Assembly: GCF_028389875.1 (NCBI RefSeq)
Contig: NC_084682.1
Coordinates: forward strand, 7,512,001-7,576,000
Length of the DNA stretch: 64,000 nt
DNA from: Rhea pennata
Taxonomy: Eukaryota > Chordata > Aves > Rheiformes > Rheidae
Direction: 5' to 3'
Below, piece by piece: positions 47,801 to 58,974 of this stretch. A model generated the notes under the pieces. That model made no database searches, was not told where the DNA came from, and was given only the letters and a program-made list of their open reading frames with translations. Every line of letters begins with the position of its first letter. The stretch's first letter is position 1. The position numbers and the translations under genes are program-made.

Positions 47801-50800
47801 TGTAGAAATCCTTTCGGGGGTGAGCTGGAAGCGGTGCCCCTGCTGTAACCGCAGGCAGCCACACGCTTCTGCTCCGCTGCTCCTCCCGCACCGGCGCAAG
47901 CAGCGCTGCGCACGCACCGGCACGCGCGCTGCCCAGCGCACGAACCCCGCCAGCCTGACGAAAGCAGAAGGGCTTGCACCAAATGAAACCACCCCCAAGG
48001 GTAAAGAAAGAGGGACCTGCAGTTGCATAGCAAAGGCAAGGCCCTTGGGGCCAGGCTCTCCACTGCAGGCTGGTGAGAAGCTGCACCTCCACGTGCCCAG
48101 AGGCCTGGCACAGCCACTGGGGCCAAATGATAACGCCAGGGCAGCGGGGAGTCAAGGCTCTCCCCCGTCAAGGCACTGGATTCAAAGCCACGGCATTAAG
48201 ACAGAAAAGAACAGTAATCTTTTAATTTTCCTGATGGTTTCATGTGTATTTCTTTTGATAACAATGTTGTTTTAAGCAACTGTAATTCCCATCCTATGTC
48301 AGCCCGTTTTACTGCCTGTGCTGGTAAAACTTTCTGCGGGCTGGGGTGGTAAACTGGGTAGGAGAATGGAGCCAAAGCATACAAGAACTGGCCACAGGCA
48401 CACAAAATGGCTGAGGGAAATACCGCTGGGAACGCTGTGCGAACCGCTCTGCTCGCAGAAACGCTGACAGCGCGTGAGCCGCGCCTGACTTCGTGCTTTT
48501 CTCTGTAACCACGACAGCTAGCAAGCTCGCTCTTTGAAAGCAAAGCCGACGTAATGGCAGCGATCCAGGAGCCAGGACATCACAAACCGCCACAGAACGT
48601 CCCAGACCTCAGGCGAGCGCGGTGGGAACTCGCAGTGCCGAGCAATGGCTGGCCGGCCGTGCCTTTGGCCTGCCTCGGACAAATCACACAGCCTTTCCGC
48701 CTCGCTCGGCCTGCTGTAATTTGGGAACAAAGATAATCCCCTTCCTGCCCGTGGGGAGCTTTCCTGGGAGCCCAGGATGGCTCAAGGCCTCTCCACCAAC
48801 TGAATTTTGCCGCCCTGTGAGGGCCGAAGCCGCCGCGCTTCTCCCGCAGGACCGTAGCTGATGCCGAGACGCTCTGTGCCGTGCTGGCTGTCGGCTCAGC
48901 TTGGGAACGCTGCAGGAGGGCTGCGGTGCGGCGGAGAGGTGCGCGCTGGGCTCCGGGGGGTGGTGGCACTGTCAGCTGGACGCACTGCCCCACCTCAGCC
49001 GTGTTCGGGCCTGCGCCTCCTGGGAACCGCTGTCCAGCGGGCGCCCCTGCGCCCACGCTGCGCAGGGCGAGGCAGCGCCGCCCCTCGAAGATCAGCCTTG
49101 CCCAACGCTTAGGTGAAAGTCCTGCGTCTCCCCTGAGAGCCCCCTCAAACCATACCCTCTTAATGACTGCATACTTCACAGCGTGGGTCTCCCTTTACCA
49201 AAAAATGCCTAAAAGCTCAAGCCGCTCCTCTCCTCCCAGACCCACCTTCCCCTGCTCCCTTCTTCAGTCCTTTCGTGTTTCCTCTCTAGCTGCATCTTCA
49301 GTCAGGGTTCCTCCCTCGCCAGCCCAATCCATAACCTCCTTTCTCCAGTCACTGCTAAATCAATCCATCAGTTAATCCAGCAGCCTCCCTTTCCAACCCT
49401 CCCCCTTCTGCAGGAAATATAAATTAATTGAGCATCTGCAGCTGTGGCCAAGCTCTGGGTCTGCACATCCTCACATTTGCCAGTGTTTGATGCTAAAACA
49501 CAGCAGACAATTTTTTATGCGCTGTATGATGCACAAGCTATATCGCAGTGGTAAAGAGCAAACGTGTATGGTATATAGGGGTTGACATGGAGGTGTTCCA
49601 CTTTCACAAGTCAAGTTCAAACACTTCCCACTTCTTTTCTCACCTTTAGGAACATTTCCTACTGAAAAGCTCAGCAATTCAAATAAGGGCAGTCAGGAGG
49701 TGAAAAAGCACTTGGGCAGTGGCTGACTCAGAGCCAGCAGCGTGGGTGGGTACGTGCTCTATCCCCATGGATCACTCTGGAGAGGTTGAGAAGTCCCTGA
49801 CCTGGCCATGATGAGGAATACAAAACAGGCTAGTCACCTAGGGAGCACCGAAGTGATGAGCTGGGAGATGACTTGGATTAAAAATGGGGTAGGGAGGAGT
49901 CAGAAGACATTTGGCTGACCCAGCTTCAGAGGAAAAAGCTCTGAGATTTGACTGCTGGGCTCCCCCAGAGGGTGTATAAACGCTCAGGTTTGTCACACTG
50001 TTAGCACCCCCATCCCCTCCTTGCCCCCGTGGAACCAAGCCTTGTTACCATTGCATATGACAGCCACATCTTCGTAGTGGTAGCAGTTGTGGATGCCCCA
50101 GCCATGGCTCCAGCACTCGCTCAGAGCTGCCTCCTGGCCCTTGCAATCCACGTTGTCCAGGAAGATGGGTCCACTCCCTTGGCCAAAGGTCATGGTGGCT
50201 GGGAGGGCCATGGCATGGCCACAGCTCAGCTGGCGACACACCACGTTGGCATCCACGATATCCCAGTCATCATCACACACCGTCCCCCAGGAGCCATTGT
50301 AGAAGATCTCCACTCGCCCCTGGCACCGGCTCGGCCCGTTGGCAAGTCGTATTTCTGAAAGGATGGTCACACAGAGATTGCTCAGCAAGCAATGCGGTAG
50401 CCTTGTGGCTAGGAGATGGCAAGCACAGAAGACCGTTCAGCAGATGTCACAGAGAGGGCTTGAAGCTTTTCTGAATCAAGTCATAGGTTTCTGCTAATTA
50501 AACTAAACAACTGACTCCATTAGCTATAGCACAAGTCAGCTGTTAACTTGCTGGTGAGGTACAGGTTTCTGTCGAAAACAGCGGATGCGAGTATTTGGTA
50601 CATCTTTGCCTAAGTATTTGCACCAGACAAAATATCACCCCACCACCTTGACTACTAATGGCCTGGGAAACTACCCAACAGGAGAAGAGGAAAGCTATCA
50701 TGTGACATCATGTGATGACACGTGACTTCAGTGACAAGTGATAAGATGCAATTAGCAAATTGTTATTAGTCTCAATAAACGTATCCAGAGTCGTTCCCAA

Positions 50801-53800
50801 GTGGGAACTGGTGGCATGGAAATGATTTCTCAGACTGCTGGCAAGAGGGAACATGCATGTAAGTGACCCTGACTTGCAGCGCCAAGGGAATTATTCACTT
50901 GGGTATGATGAATGACACCGTGACAGGCAGATAGCAGGAGGTGGCAAAATCTTCCTCTCATGATAGTAAGCAGAATAGGGATATTAAAGAATCTTTATTT
51001 CCTTTCTGTGAAGAAGTTCAGCTTTTTGTTGCAGTTTTTTGTTCAAAACCAATATGCTTTCTTTTTGAAATTCCCTAACCCCCATTTTTAACAAAAATGC
51101 ATATTTTTCAACTACAAAACTTGCCAGAGAAAAGCAGCTCTAAGAAGAGATTCTCACCTGGGAATGGCAACAGAGCAGGCTCAGAGATGTTGCCTGAAAC
51201 AGAGGAAGAAAAGGATTAGATCTCTCCAGTGTCCTTGCAGCAGGCAGAGGAAGGAGGTAACTCCAAGAATGACGGCAGCAGTGATTCGGGAGGGCATTGC
51301 TGAAGGCCAGCAGAGCCAGCACGCCCCTACGGACCAGCCGTGTGTGCTCTCCAGAAATCAGCGGCTCTAACCCTAGGAGTATTTCCACTCTCCTAAGTAA
51401 CCTGCTTTCTTTCTATTCAAGCTACAAGGCTCTCTAAGGGCAGGATTTGTCTTGCAGGCTCTTGGTAATGGTCAGGTGTTGCTGAGTAAGGGATGACCTT
51501 TCATGAAGAGCCCCTTCTTAGCACACTGCTACATTTTACAAATCACACCGAAGTCCAGGTGACTGTCCAAGCTTCAGGGATAAATTATGTTGTTCTGTAT
51601 TGGTCAGTGTTACACTAGCAGAACATCCCTTGTATCTGGGCATCCCAACAGTAAAGACCAGGGAAGGAGGATACTGCTGGGAACTGCTGGGCAGTTACAG
51701 GTGTAAAACCAAGGTGCATCCCTATGGCTGCTAGATCTGTCTTAACTCATGAAATTAGCCCTGTTGCAGAGCCAACACACGACTCAGTTCCTCAAAATAT
51801 AGCATAGAAGCAAGTATTGCACACTGCTGTGTTGCATGTCTGCTAGAAGGGGGACATCTCCATTCAGTTTGCTTCTGAGGCCGCTCAGATCCTGCCTTTG
51901 AGCTCTCCGGTCTTAAACAATTCATTGGAGCTGATTCTGGAAGCCCTGAGCACTTGAAATTTCAGCTTTCTTGTGTCTTCCCTTTTCCACAAAGATCTGA
52001 GTTTTGTAAGGAAAAAAAGAAAAACACTACATCAGAACATCATTTCATCTGCTTCGCAGATGAGGAAACTGAGGCAACAGCATATGGTGTGAATTATTTT
52101 TGGTCTGCAGTGGGACCTTCCCATAGGAAAGAAGAATGCAGGCGTCTTCGTTCTTGCCCATGTGTTATAACCACTAGATTACATGTCCCCCCCACGACTA
52201 TCCTAAATCTTAGTTCACCAGTGCTTGTGCAGCTCCCTGAAATCCTTAGATGAAACGTGAAAGAGAGGTGCCAAGGGTTGCTATTAACAGCTTAATGAAA
52301 CCAAGCTGCTCTCCCGGCTCACACTGGAGAATTGCTAGCTTATTGCTAGCTTTCAGACAGAAGGAGCCTTTTCTCTCTCTTTTTTCTCCTTCCATTGTTT
52401 CACTGCCAGCAGCTTGTATTGTGAAAATGGTGACTGACAGCAGCAGGCCCAAGTGGATTGCACATGGGGCTGCGTCTCCAGAGACTTCATTTCTATTCCT
52501 GGCTTTGTTGCAGACTTGTTATGAAGCGTTGGACAGCATACTTCCTTGTCCTCCTTCCCTGCTCTCAGTTTCCCCATCTGAAAAATTGGGGGATGAGATG
52601 GGAATGAGGAGAAATGATTCTGCCTGTCATGAGAAACCTGTGGGTGATCTACTGATGGAAAATGCTGCACTGGGCATTTCTATATGACTTCTTTTTCACA
52701 ATGCAGTCAGTAATATTTGCAAACTGTGTATGTATATGCATGTGCCAACATATCCATGGAGCCACCTCTTGGATGGAAGAAGGCAGCCCTTAAACACAGG
52801 AGAATTGCAGGCAATCACTGCTGCACCACAGCATGCAGGTTAACGCTTCTGCTCCTGGGGTCATCCTGTGTGATAAGCAAACCACGGGGAGATCTGTTTC
52901 CAGCTCACACGAAGAGCTGCAGCTTACCAACACCAACAGATCTGGCTGCACTAGACTGATGTGGAGTGAGACAGGTGTGGGCCCATGTCCTCTCCCCAAT
53001 CATCCCTGCTGTGCTGCTTTGGGATATGCTGGTCCCTGGTGTCTATCAATGTGGTCAACTGCTTGAGGGGGAAGGCAACAGAGAACCAAGCCCCGAACTA
53101 GTACCCAGCAACCAGGATCCTCTCACACAGTGCAGGCGGACTTTGGTCTCTTAAATAAAGAAATGTGCTAGTTACAGGTTACACATACGCTCTCAAAACA
53201 TCATTTTTCTTGTGCAGTGTCTTACACCCTTGTCACAGCAGTGTGAATACCTGAGGAACCCACTAGCTACAGTTTTCTCAAGGAATCAGGGAAAGAAGAC
53301 TGAAGACCCTTGGGACCCTTCTCCCTCCTCCACAGCAGGGATGGCCTGGATGTCTCCTGGGAAATGAGAACAACAACATTAAAAACTTGACCTGACCAGA
53401 GAGAGAGTGAAGAGGAGCAAGCAGAGCAGACTCAGCCAAGAATCATCTGCTGGTAATTGATCCCTTCTGGTAACTGGAGCCCAGGATACACTGCCAAGGT
53501 TTTAACAAGAGGCTGTCTCAGAAATATTCTGCCGCAGCCTGCAACGAGCTCTGCGGAGCAGAAAGAGCAAGTGCTGGAGAGAGCAGGGACTCTTCATTTG
53601 TTCTCCCAATTAAACAAAACTGCTTTCGTGTAACTGGTGGAGCAGGCAGCACCCCAGGGCACATGTAATTTGTAACATCCATTGGCTACTGCTGCTTGTC
53701 CCTCCTTCTGCAACTCTAGCAGAGCCAGGGCAGGGCTGATGTAATCAGGGGGTGCTGGAAAGTCAGGATGAGAGTTTCTTGTTCCCAGCTGGCTCAGGAA

Positions 53801-56800
53801 GGACAGCACCAGACTTGCAACATGCAGCACACCATCATGCAACATGTAGTGCTTTCCTTCAAGTCCTTCTCTCCTGGAGTCCTGGAATATAATGGAAGTC
53901 TCACTTTCATTCAAAAATTTCTAACCCTCGTGGCGGAAAAAAAAAATGATTGCTCTCTACTCACAGATAGGAGGGGAAATGAAATGCACCAACATTTATT
54001 CTATTTCTTTCAATCTCCTGTTTTTCAGCCAACCTTGGCATGTTGGGAGGGTTCTTGTGCTTGATGTGGGCCAGGCTGTGTCCAGCCCCAAGATGGGTGA
54101 TGGGAGGGAAGGCTTTGGGGAAACAGATGGATTTCCTGGTGATTTCTGCTTTGTGCTCAACCATAAGCATCTCTACAGGCAGGTGAAACAAAAAGAATGG
54201 AGCTGCCGTAGGATTTTGGCTGTGTAATTCTCAGTCTTCTCCCGTTAGTGAACAAGCAGCAACTAGAAGCAGCCAAACATTGGCAGAATATAATCAACAC
54301 CCAGTTCAGCAGGATTTTAAGTAAGGACTCCAGGAAGCACCCTCCCCAGCAGCCATGCACCCCAGGGGTGTGGAAGGAGCTTTCCTCTGGCAGGGAACGG
54401 AGATGCCAGGAATAAGCAGAGTAACAGCTCCATCCAGTGGCCTGCTGCTCCCAGCTCCCCCTCCTCTCCTGCAGCTAAAGGATTATTTGGACATAAAAAC
54501 CCTCTTGGCCTCAGTTCTGAAAGAAGTGGGGTCCCCTCTGCTCCCTCCTCACTGGGGAGCTCCCAGCACAAGGGGCAGAGGATGGGATGAGGCTGGAGGA
54601 GCCTCTTCTCCGGGTGTTTCAAGGCATGGTCAGGAAGACAGCGGCAATGCTAGGATCTCCTCATCAAGGTGTCTTGGGGGAAGCTATCACCCCCCTCCTG
54701 CTGCTGCACAGACCCTACATGTTAAGTTCAACCTGGCATGAGCAAGCTGTGGATTCCCTTTCCACCCCCACCATAAGCAAATTAATGGCTAGACACAAAC
54801 TGGGACCCCAGTTTTGGTCTCTGACTAGCCCAGGAGTGTGGCTCGGGTGTCACAACCCTGCCTCTCCTCTCTACAGTCCTGGGCAATGGGACCTGGCACA
54901 TGGAGCGTCAGCACCTCAGCCCGGGCCCCTCCTCACCTTGCCGACAGCCTTGCTTTGAGGCTCCCACTTGCTCACCTGCCCCACCAGTTTGCAACCAGCA
55001 GGCCTAATCCCCTGCACTGGTAATTCGTCTGGCAGGCTCTTCTCAGTAAGCACTGGGCTTGCAGGAACGAAAGCACAAATCCAACCTCACATCCAGAAAG
55101 CCTCTGGCTAGAAACTTTTGACTCCAAAGCCCTTCCCTTTGCAATACATGTTCCAAACAAATTAAATCCCCTCACATTAATTATAGCAACCGGGGCCAAT
55201 CAATATACCCTTGCTTGGCTCTCTGGCCTCTTTTCTCACACCTGGCTTGAACCAGCCCTGTCCTGCTTGTTCCAGTTCTGTCTTTCTTCCCTGGAGCAAC
55301 AACATAAAGGTCAGGTCCTGTCACTCAGGAGGCGGATATCACAGCCATGAAAAGCAATATAACATGAACCTGAAGGGGAGGGTGAACCCATGAACTCACA
55401 GTCCCTTTTGCCTTGTTAGGATGTGGCCTGGCAGAGCGTTAAGTCAGCTACAAAAAAAGGGCTGTCAAGGAAGACCTAGAGGCCCCATGAGAAATGACAG
55501 TAAAACAACTGTGTCACTGTAATTATCACTTAGCAACAAGAAGCATGGTCTAGGATTGAGATGCCATCCATTCCCACAGCTTGCCATCCTGCATGGATCA
55601 ACCGCAGAAGCCGAGCAGCGCCCGCTATGGTCAAGCGCTGCTGACCTTTCCAGCCACTAGCAGGGTGGGGAATCGCCCAGCTGCTGCAGCGTACAACCTG
55701 CTACACGAGCGAGAACTGAGCTCCACGCCGGGCTGTGTGACCAGCGATCGACACCTGCCAAAACATCTGCTTTGGCCATACCCAACTCGGAAGCAGCGTA
55801 TCTAAGTGGGGAAGGGTCCTCTTAAACTGTCCCAGCACGAATCACTGCAGCTCTGAGAGAGACCCCCCCCCCGCCCTTTGCTCCCATGAGCCAGAGGTGG
55901 GAACAGGTGAAACCAAGAAAACACACGGAGAGACCAGCTCACTGAGGGAGAGGACAGGGAAGGACGTGGCAGTGTGAGCTGCTCCCATGCTGAGAACCTG
56001 CTCCCACCTCGGAGAGACATAATTCAGCTGCAACCACAGCTGCACCAAAAATGTGGAAATGGAAGGGTTTTTAGGAGGAGTGTCTGACTCTGATTGCTTT
56101 GGTTTTTAAGATCTACTCCACTCCAGTCCCTAAAAAGCAGTGGATGAAAAGGGCGTTATTAAATATTCAATATTCATGCCCCTTTGGTCAAAGTCAAAGC
56201 TTTGAAATACTCATTTAGGAGCATCCTCCAGCAAAGTCAAGAGAGACCAGAAGAAATATTCCGGGTATTTCTACATTAATGAGGAAACATTAAAATGGTA
56301 TTTTTGCAGAATAGATGAAGCCTCCTAAGTTTCTCTGATCATCCATCTTCACAAAGGGAAAAAAAAAAGAAAAAAGAAAAGAAAAAAAACCAACTAGCTC
56401 AAAGTAAACAGGTCCCTTTCAGGGTACATTTATAAATAAACCCACCAAAGCGGAGGACAAATTGTCCTTCATTATCGACTTAGCTGAGCCCATTCACAAA
56501 AAGAAACATGACAGTCCAAGAGTGCCTGGTTCCTGCCTACCAGAGGTTTAGAGTTACAAAGTCCTATAGCAAATGCTCCCATAGGGAGGAGGTGACCGGG
56601 CTTATCCTCACTGCGCGGAGCGGGGGCAGTCAGACGCTCTGGCAGCTGAGCCTAAGCAGTCTGCAAGGAGCAGCCTTGGAAGCTGAGACGAACCTGCTCT
56701 AATTCTGCAGGGGAACAGGCTCCTGCAGGGAGTCCCTGCATCTCGGCTCGGGGAGCAGGCACTACCACCAGAAGAGGAGCTCCAGGGATGGGAAGCACCA

Positions 56801-57663
56801 GCTGAGGGGATGTGAACTTTTAAAACTCATTTAATCCAATTGCAGTGTCTGACTACACCTTAATTGCCTAGCTCCGAGCTTGCTTCGTCTTGTCTTAGCT
56901 TTGTTGAGGAAGAAAGGTTTTACCAACTGCATCACTATAATTATACTGATAAAGTCAAACCAGCATAATTACACTAACACAGCTCTCATGTGGACCCTCT
57001 CAGTCTAGAATAGGAATAGCTTTTCCCAGTTTAACTTAAATGCTTTGCAGTCAGCATAAACAAGATTGAAAATCACCAATGCTCTCGTCTGAGAGTGCCC
57101 ACCAGGAGCAATTTAGGGTACCAAGCCTAGCCCATTCCCTCAGGAGACAAGTATTCATAATGCCCATTGCCTCTGCGTAAATGGGTTTCAGCAGCTCCTG
57201 TCCCTTGGCTGTCAGTGCCTTCTTGTGAACTGGGAGTGCAAGTGGCCCAGCGGGACTGCCTGCTCTGAGGCCCACATCCACACCATTTCCATCACCAGTA
57301 GCTGCCTGCACCAGTTACCAGCCAGGCCTGGATGCTGTACTTGCCATCACGCATTATTCACAGCAGAAGATAAGAGCTGAACTTGCTCCCTCTTCTTGCC
57401 CACACTTGATCCCACTGGGGACATTATGGCATTCGTGCCTATGCCTCTACATCAAGAAAATGTTATTCAGAAGACCAATGACAAGACCAAAAGGAAGATC
57501 TCCCGCGCCTAAAATTCACATCCCCTCCTGCTAGACGAAGAGATAGCTCACCAGCCGGGCCGAGGAGGAGGAACAGCACGGCTGGCATCAGGGGCATGCG
57601 CAGCACCCAAAGGCCTGGCTGCCACGCTCTGCGCCTGGCCACTGGACAGGGACCAATTCTCAT
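41512..57663 (-). CDS. SSC4D: SSC4D, secreted four-SRCR-domain scavenger receptor, joined from ten exons
   Basis: Join complement(41512..41828, 42656..42733, 43415..43726, 45267..45344, 45766..45846, 46968..47282, 47691..47762, 50049..50354, 51158..51193, 57552..57663): 1707 nt, 568 residues plus stop. The product has a signal peptide (about 1-38), SRCR1 (50-152), SRCR2 (176-281), SRCR3 (334-438) and SRCR4 (464-568), with Ser/Thr-rich linkers. Each SRCR domain has eight cysteines, so all are group B. No membrane segment follows, so secretion is predicted. Size, order and linker phrases (LPFPE before SRCR1, LSPTQ after it) agree with mammalian SSC4D (about 575 residues). Such domains commonly bind microbial or modified-self ligands, but the ligand of SSC4D is not evident here. 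Every splice site is GT-AG and every intron phase 1. Confidence 0.93.
42656..42733 (-). CDS. SSC4D: SSC4D coding exon 9: linker between SRCR3 and SRCR4
   Basis: A 78-nt, phase 1-1 exon, too short for a normal ORF search. It starts [12 protein letters not shown] and ends VPTHPKDG, joining as [11 protein letters not shown], which parallels the human PRDG-HLRLVNG junction. It is acidic then Thr-rich. The acceptor is TGTGCCAG and the donor GTAGGT. Confidence 0.88.
43415..43726 (-). CDS. SSC4D: SSC4D coding exon 8: SRCR3
   Basis: A 312-nt exon encoding [18 protein letters not shown] through [11 protein letters not shown] with eight cysteines and an NGS glycosylation site. The acceptor is CACCCGCAG and the donor GTGAGG. 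Close to human SRCR3 ([33 protein letters not shown]). Odd feature: its codons are almost all G/C-ending, much more so than in SRCR1 and SRCR2, and a GC-rich minisatellite begins about 40 bp upstream in intron 7. Confidence 0.95.
43765..44290. repeat. GC-rich minisatellite (GGGCACCG/GCC units)
   Basis: Roughly 50 short units of about 10 bp, mainly CCGGGCACCG, GCCGGGCACT and CACCGTGCACCG variants, in SSC4D intron 7 next to the SRCR3 exon. Larger blocks recur (the GGCACCACCGGGGCCGGGCA phrase at about 43925 and 44033). Reading frames through it give His/Arg/Ala or Cys/Pro/Gly repeats, which are artefacts. Confidence 0.93.
44300..44930. repeat. Second minisatellite, GGGGTGACCCCTGGGAG-type units
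   Basis: About 20-25 imperfect units of roughly 25-30 bp containing GGGGTAAC or GGGGTGACC, CCCTGGGA and GCATG. It directly follows the GGGCACCG array in SSC4D intron 7. Divergence between units suggests an older array. Confidence 0.88.
45267..45344 (-). CDS. SSC4D: SSC4D coding exon 7: second linker before SRCR3
   Basis: A 78-nt, phase 1-1 exon. It encodes [20 protein letters not shown] and then TIEQD, joined through Ser to GGVRLANG of SRCR3. It is Thr-rich and probably O-glycosylated. The acceptor is a CAGCAG tandem (NAGNAG), so using the second AG (exon start 45341) would remove one Ala without changing frame. The donor is GTAAGT. Confidence 0.85.
45766..45846 (-). CDS. SSC4D: SSC4D coding exon 6: first linker after SRCR2
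   Basis: An 81-nt, phase 1-1 exon. It encodes [20 protein letters not shown] and then MLTATAT, joined after CTG of SRCR2. It is strongly Ser/Thr-rich, as expected of an extended mucin-like spacer. The acceptor is CACTGCAG and the donor GTAGGC. Linker sequence is poorly conserved in the family, so the call rests on splice sites, phase and position. Confidence 0.82.
46430..46640. promoter_or_regulatory. Intronic enhancer-like element with an ISRE/PRDM1 site
   Basis: Located in SSC4D intron 5. GGGAAAGCGAAAGTGA at 46445-46460 fits the IRF/ISRE (GAAAnnGAAA) and PRDM1 consensus. It is followed by dense homeodomain-type motifs (GTCATTAGCC, GATAATGAGG, GGATTATTAAC, GGTAATCAGTGG, ATACATAATTTAG) and a CCAAT box (AGCCAATCACTC near 46618). 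It looks like a conserved regulatory module. Activity is inferred. Confidence 0.4.
46822..46890 (+). mobile_element. MIR-like SINE remnant, weak
   Basis: CTACGTTCAGTTCCCTGCAC and ACCTTGGGCACATCAGTGTC resemble the MIR head and core (GGGTTCAAATCCC, ACCTTGGGCAAGTCA). It is short and diverged, in SSC4D intron 5. Confidence 0.3.
46968..47282 (-). CDS. SSC4D: SSC4D coding exon 5: SRCR2
   Basis: A 315-nt exon encoding [20 protein letters not shown] through [19 protein letters not shown] with eight cysteines. The acceptor is TGCTCTAG and the donor GTAATG. It matches human SRCR2 in the [14 protein letters not shown]-type segment (here [14 protein letters not shown]) and the [15 protein letters not shown] region. 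Confidence 0.95.
47691..47762 (-). CDS. SSC4D: SSC4D coding exon 4: linker between SRCR1 and SRCR2
   Basis: A 72-nt, phase 1-1 exon encoding [16 protein letters not shown] and then TASVQHGES. It joins CNE-LSPTQ, comparable with human CDEFLPTQPP, and ends in S-DGSIRLV, comparable with human SEGSVRLV. The acceptor is CTTTTCAG and the donor GTAAGC. It is Ser/Thr-rich. Confidence 0.88.
48655..48745 (+). mobile_element. MIR-like SINE remnant
   Basis: CTCGGACAAATCACACAGCC, then CTCGGCCTGCTGTAATTTGG and AAAGATAATCCCCTTCC, follow the order of the MIR core and tail (TTGGGCAAGTCACTTAACC, CTCAGTTTCC, AATGGGGATAAT). In SSC4D intron 3. Confidence 0.45.
50049..50354 (-). CDS. SSC4D: SSC4D coding exon 3: SRCR1
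   Basis: A 306-nt exon encoding [20 protein letters not shown] through [14 protein letters not shown] with eight cysteines and an N-glycosylation site in YNGSWG. The acceptor is CCTTTCAG and the donor GTAACA. The [20 protein letters not shown] and YHYEDVAV segments are specific to SRCR1 of SSC4D. Confidence 0.96.
50697..50727. promoter_or_regulatory. Tandem E-box cluster
   Basis: Within about 30 bp are TCATGTGAC, TCATGTGATG and CACGTGAC, three MITF/TFE-type E-boxes, in SSC4D intron 2 about 350 bp upstream of the SRCR1 exon. A short local duplication may have produced them. Confidence 0.4.
51158..51193 (-). CDS. SSC4D: SSC4D coding exon 2: 36-nt microexon
   Basis: A 36-nt, phase 1-1 exon encoding [13 protein letters not shown] with its split codons. 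The acceptor is CTGTTTCAG and the donor GTGAGA. LPFPE immediately before SRCR1 is shared with human SSC4D (PLPFPELRLV). NIS is a possible N-glycosylation site just after signal cleavage. The exon is easily missed by gene finders. Confidence 0.87.
52045..52190 (-). mobile_element. Ancient tRNA-derived SINE (MIR/CORE-like)
   Basis: Read on the minus strand it has a head resembling TCTAGTGGTTAnAnCA followed by a GGG-rich segment (52140-52190) and ends with TGCCTCAGTTTCCTCATCTG (52048-52073). Both ends of a MIR-type SINE are therefore present in the right order. It lies in SSC4D intron 1. Confidence 0.5.
52555..52605 (+). mobile_element. MIR-like SINE tail remnant
   Basis: CTCAGTTTCCCCATCTGAAA and AATTGGGGGATGAGATGG match the usual 3' core of MIR-type SINEs (CTCAGTTTCCTCATCTGTAAAATGGGG). 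In SSC4D intron 1. Confidence 0.4.
57552..57663 (-). CDS. SSC4D: SSC4D coding exon 1: signal peptide
   Basis: 112 nt encoding 37 residues. [19 protein letters not shown] is followed by the hydrophobic core [12 protein letters not shown], with cleavage probable after GPAG. The start at 57663-57661 is chosen because an in-frame TGA lies 12 nt upstream and the IGP motif resembles the human N-terminus (MLIGP). The internal Met at residue 23 (LRMPLMP) would give a more classical signal peptide and could be used instead. The donor is GTGAGC. 5' UTR exons upstream were not identified. Confidence 0.82.
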
Positions 57664-58974
57664 TTCTGCTCTTCAGTCGTCCCACAGATGGTCGTCAAGC
57701 TCTCTCAGAGAAGCGGATAAGAAGTTGCCCCTGAAATAGGCAGACACCAGCATTAGCAGTCACAGCAGCAAGGTGGGGGACAAGCGCTTTGCCCTGCTGA
57801 GGGACTTGCAGGTCTTGCAGGCAGGTGTCTCCCCTGCACTCTGTGCCATGTATGACATACGTGTGAGACAGGGCCACCATGGACAAACTGAGACACACAT
57901 TAAATGATTCAATATCCTGTAAGAACTGGGAAAGGACTTCCTCCCCACACTGCCCTGAAAGGTATTTCCCAAGCCACTGAATGGCCTTACTGCCCCAGGA
58001 AGTCACACCATGCAAACTCTGTTTGGAAAGTGATGGTGCTCCACCTCATGTCCAGTTAGGCTTCCAGCCCCTGTTGCCCCTCCTGCAAGGCTGCTCCAGC
58101 TTTCATTGCTCTGTTGATGAGACATTCACCTAATTCCCAGCCTGACCTGATCTGTGGCCAACCTTGTGCTTTGCCTTAAGCAGCTCGTCTCTCTCTGGTG
58201 TTCACCTTCCAGTACATTTCTAGGGACAATGCCTATCTCTTCTCCACTCTTGTGTTTTGCTTTGGTGAAGAGGTGATCTCTTCCCTTTAAGAAACTGCCT
58301 CCCCATCTCACAAATTCTCAGACACCTTCTCAGCACTCTTTTCCAAGCTGCATGCAAGTCCCTGTGAGACCTGCCCAGTTAGTGCATGCTCATATACTGC
58401 ACTTGAGTTACCCATCCAGTGCATCCTAAGAATACATCCATCTCTCTTCAAGGCTCTTATCACTGAGTATCTTACAGTCACCTGTGATGGATTAATACAC
58501 TCAAGTGCTCTCTCCTGCACAGCTCCAGTCACTAGACACAGATGATCTCTGAGACCTTGTAAAAAGCAAGAGTCCAGGCTCCCAGTCCATTCCTGTGCTA
58601 ACCACAAGACACAATACCTCCCTCCCTCGGCTAGCAAGTTTATGGGAACCTTGCTGCTTTAGCTATGAGACCCCATTATTTCCCCTCTTTCCCCTTTGGG
58701 AAGAAGGTGGTAAAGGCATTGCTGTGGGAACACAGATCAGATATGACAATGTCATTCATCTGGTGCGGGGAAGGGATGAGATACAAACCCCCTTGGGACA
58801 AGCTCAAAAGGAAACAGGAGAATGTCAGGGAGAAAATGAGGAAGAGATTAAAAATAATAAGATGCAATTTCCCCTTCATTTACTGCTCTCTTCATAAATT
58901 ACTGTCGAAGTGGTGAATTTCTAGCTCTGTTTAATTTACACTCTCAAGGGAACCTGGAGAGAGATCTGGTTAGG

